Origin: an uncultured Bacteroidota bacterium
GTDB taxonomy: Bacteria > Bacteroidota > Bacteroidia > Chitinophagales > Chitinophagaceae
Assembly: GCA_903865435.1 (NCBI GenBank)
Contig: CAIPJS010000052.1
Coordinates: 56,551-120,550, forward strand
Length of the DNA stretch: 64,000 nucleotides
Reading direction: 5' to 3'
The notes under the pieces are model-generated. The model did no database searches and had not been told where the DNA came from. It worked only from the letters and a program-made list of their open reading frames with translations. The translations under genes were made by a program, and so were the position numbers. Positions 62,431 to 64,000 of this stretch are shown one piece after another. Positions within the stretch are counted from its first letter, which is position 1. Every line of letters begins with the position of its first letter.

Positions 62431-63768
62431 CTATTTCTTCCTAAAGTAGATCCGAATAGGCACCCCTGTAAACTTGAAATTAAGCCTAAGCTGATTTTCG
62501 AGATAATTGCGATATGGCACTTTGATATCGTCAGGGAAATTGGTAAAAAATGCAAAACTAGGCACCCTTGTAGGTAATTGAGATACGTATTTAATTTTCA
62601 CAACATGGCCTCTCACTACCGGTGCTTGATACTTCAATATAGACTTCAACATGATGTCATTTAATTTTGAAGTAGCCACTTTACGGTGCTTATTATCAAA
62701 TACTTCTAGCGCCAATTCAATGGCTTTGAAAATACGGGTTTTTTCTACTGCCGAGATAAACAAAATAGGTACATCGGTAAAAGGTGCCAGTTTGTCTTTG
62801 ACTACTTTCTCGTAATCACGGGCTGTATTGGTTTCCTTCGCTACTAAATCCCATTTGTTCACTAAAACCACAATTCCCTTACCTTTCTTAGATGCAAGAC
62901 TAAATATGCTTAAATCCTGGGCGGTAACCCCCTTGGTGGCATCAATTACTAGTAAACAAACATCTGCTTCATCCATTGCTTTGATGGCCCTGATGATGGA
63001 GTAAAATTCTAAATCGTCTTTTTCTTTATTCTTTCTTCTTATTCCAGCCGTATCAATTAAAATAAAATCCTTTTGGAACATATTGTAATGGGTATGTATG
63101 GTATCGCGAGTCGTACCAGCAATATCACTTACAATGGTTCTGTCCTGACCAATCATGGCATTCAATAAGCTAGATTTACCCACATTAGGTTGTCCCATAA
63201 TGGCAATCTTTGGAATTGGCAAGGCCTCTTCGGTACCCTCTGGCAATTCGGTGTCATCACTGATGGGTTGTGCTTCTTTAATGCCATCTGTGACTGCATC
63301 CAATAATTCCCCAGTACCGCTACCTGAAATAGAACTTACAAAATAGTTATGTTCAAATCCCATTCCGTAAAATTCGGTACCTTCCAAAGCACGGGTTGAA
63401 TTGTCTACTTTGTTTACACATACATAAACAGGCTTGGTACTTCTTCTCAACATATCGGCCATCGAAGCGTCTAAATCAGTCAAACCTACGGCAGCATCTA
63501 CCATAAAAATAATGGCATTGGCTTCTTCAATAGCAATCTTTACCTGTTTGCGGATCTCGGTTTCAAACATATCGCGAGAATCGGGTACAAAACCGCCCGT
63601 ATCTATTACGTTAAAGGTTTTACCCGCCCATTCAGTTACCCCGTATTGACGGTCTCTAGTAACACCGCTTATATCGTCCACGATGGCTTTACGCTCCTCC
63701 AAGAAACGATTAAACAAAGTGCTTTTTCCTACGTTTGGCCTTCCTACAATAGCCACTGTATAGCTCAT
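62431..63768 (-). CDS. der: Ribosome-assembly GTPase Der (EngA)
   Basis: Der is the double-GTPase needed for 50S ribosome assembly. The 445-residue protein has two tandem G domains, each with a P-loop: GRPNVGKS at 8-15 and GQPNVGKS near 192, DTGG and DTAG G3 motifs, NKVD and NKWD G4 motifs, and a C-terminal KH-like domain. Length is typical. It is followed on the same strand by the small lipoprotein after about 120 bases and preceded by era after 82 bases. Confidence 0.96.
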   Translation of the reverse strand: MSYTVAIVGRPNVGKSTLFNRFLEERKAIVDDISGVTRDRQYGVTEWAGKTFNVIDTGGFVPDSRDMFETEIRKQVKIAIEEANAIIFMVDAAVGLTDLDASMADMLRRSTKPVYVCVNKVDNSTRALEGTEFYGMGFEHNYFVSSISGSGTGELLDAVTDGIKEAQPISDDTELPEGTEEALPIPKIAIMGQPNVGKSSLLNAMIGQDRTIVSDIAGTTRDTIHTHYNMFQKDFILIDTAGIRRKNKEKDDLEFYSIIRAIKAMDEADVCLLVIDATKGVTAQDLSIFSLASKKGKGIVVLVNKWDLVAKETNTARDYEKVVKDKLAPFTDVPILFISAVEKTRIFKAIELALEVFDNKHRKVATSKLNDIMLKSILKYQAPVVRGHVVKIKYVSQLPTRVPSFAFFTNFPDDIKVPYRNYLENQLRLNFKFTGVPIRIYFRKK

Positions 63769-63850
63769 AATAATGTATATTTAATATTCAATTATACTAT
63801 TTCAATTTATTCATTATCAATATATTAATAAAAATTGATAACCCAATTAC

Positions 63851-64000
63851 TTAGTATCCAAATTCTTTTAATTTTGTCTCATTGTCTCTCCACTTAGGCT
63901 TCACTTTCACGAACAATTCCAGGTACACTTTAGAGCCTATAAAATCCTCAATATCCTTTCTTGCTAAAGTACCAATTTCCTTAATCATCTTTCCCTTCTC
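63851..64000 (-). CDS. era: GTPase Era, C-terminal part
   Basis: The last 49 codons of a gene that continues past the window end. The translation contains MIKEIGTLARKDIEDFIG and KVYLELFVKVKPKWRDN and ends KEFGY, the C-terminal KH domain of Era, which binds the 3' end of 16S rRNA during small-subunit maturation. The G domain is outside the window. Era and Der are adjacent and co-directional, so ribosome-assembly GTPases are grouped here. Confidence 0.93.
   Translation of the reverse strand, partial: EKGKMIKEIGTLARKDIEDFIGSKVYLELFVKVKPKWRDNETKLKEFGY

Noticed and set aside
1..64000. tRNA or rRNA genes, CRISPR arrays, insertion sequences or prophage
   Set aside because: Intergenic gaps are all under about 210 bases and none shows a cloverleaf, regularly spaced repeats or a transposase; none could be supported.

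Overview
The window is an AT-rich chromosomal segment of a Bacteroidota bacterium, most likely a member of the Chitinophagaceae or a relative. The evidence is the gene content: PorQ and a PorW/SprE-like type IX secretion protein, a TonB-dependent receptor with a carboxypeptidase-regulatory-like N-terminus, a DUF4270 lipoprotein, a GSCFA protein, and SAICAR synthetase, Lon and LepB of the Bacteroidota type. Several intergenic regions carry the Bacteroidota promoter pattern TTTG-N19/20-TAnnTTTG. Genes are dense on both strands. There are no gaps over 300 bases, and I see no rRNA, tRNA, CRISPR array, insertion sequence or prophage. It reads as core genome.

Layout. 0-2.8 kb: 3' end of ribF, holA, a coiled-coil membrane protein and a small unknown protein. 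2.9-10.7 kb: a tight five-gene minus-strand operon, glgA-glgC-MFS sugar transporter-secreted GH13 amylase-glgB, coupling uptake of alpha-glucan breakdown products to glycogen synthesis. 10.9-13.6 kb: a divergent FHS-family sugar permease and a ROK sugar kinase, separated from glgA by a region with a 14-bp perfect palindrome. 13.7-16.5 kb: lipA, a fatty-acid-hydroxylase-family membrane enzyme and OsmC. 16.5-19.2 kb: a probable operon fdx-iscX-kdsC-like-ubiA-like-maf. 19.3-28.9 kb: alpha/beta hydrolase, topA, acyl desaturase, SirB1-like protein, csaA, ogt, cdd, a long LepB and pdhB. 29.1-32.1 kb: a TonB-dependent receptor without a SusD partner. 32.2-41.1 kb: purC, a folded non-coding repeat, trhO, then an operon nudix-rlmB-GSCFA-penicillin acylase-membrane protein, then metK. 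41.2-45.1 kb: DUF4270 lipoprotein and a half-length GT5 starch-synthase-like protein, divergent from a YbhN-type membrane protein and rfaE2. 45.2-51.0 kb: ALDH7-type dehydrogenase, subtilase, DinB, YceI, sucC. 51.2-59.5 kb: SprT, AtpI-like, atpZ and a short M23-leader-like membrane protein, divergent from porW-like and a class A penicillin-binding protein, with convergent porQ. 59.6-64 kb: lon, a tiny repeat-bearing lipoprotein, der and the 3' end of era.

The main themes are storage carbohydrate metabolism, cell-envelope building and type IX secretion, and housekeeping. I found no clearly new biological system. The items most worth following are the truncated GT5 protein beside DUF4270, the AtpZ/AtpI pair stranded away from ATP synthase beside secretion genes, the overlapping alternative hairpins after the ROK kinase, the folded repeat at 33.1-33.2 kb, and the UbiA-like gene in the fdx-iscX-maf operon.
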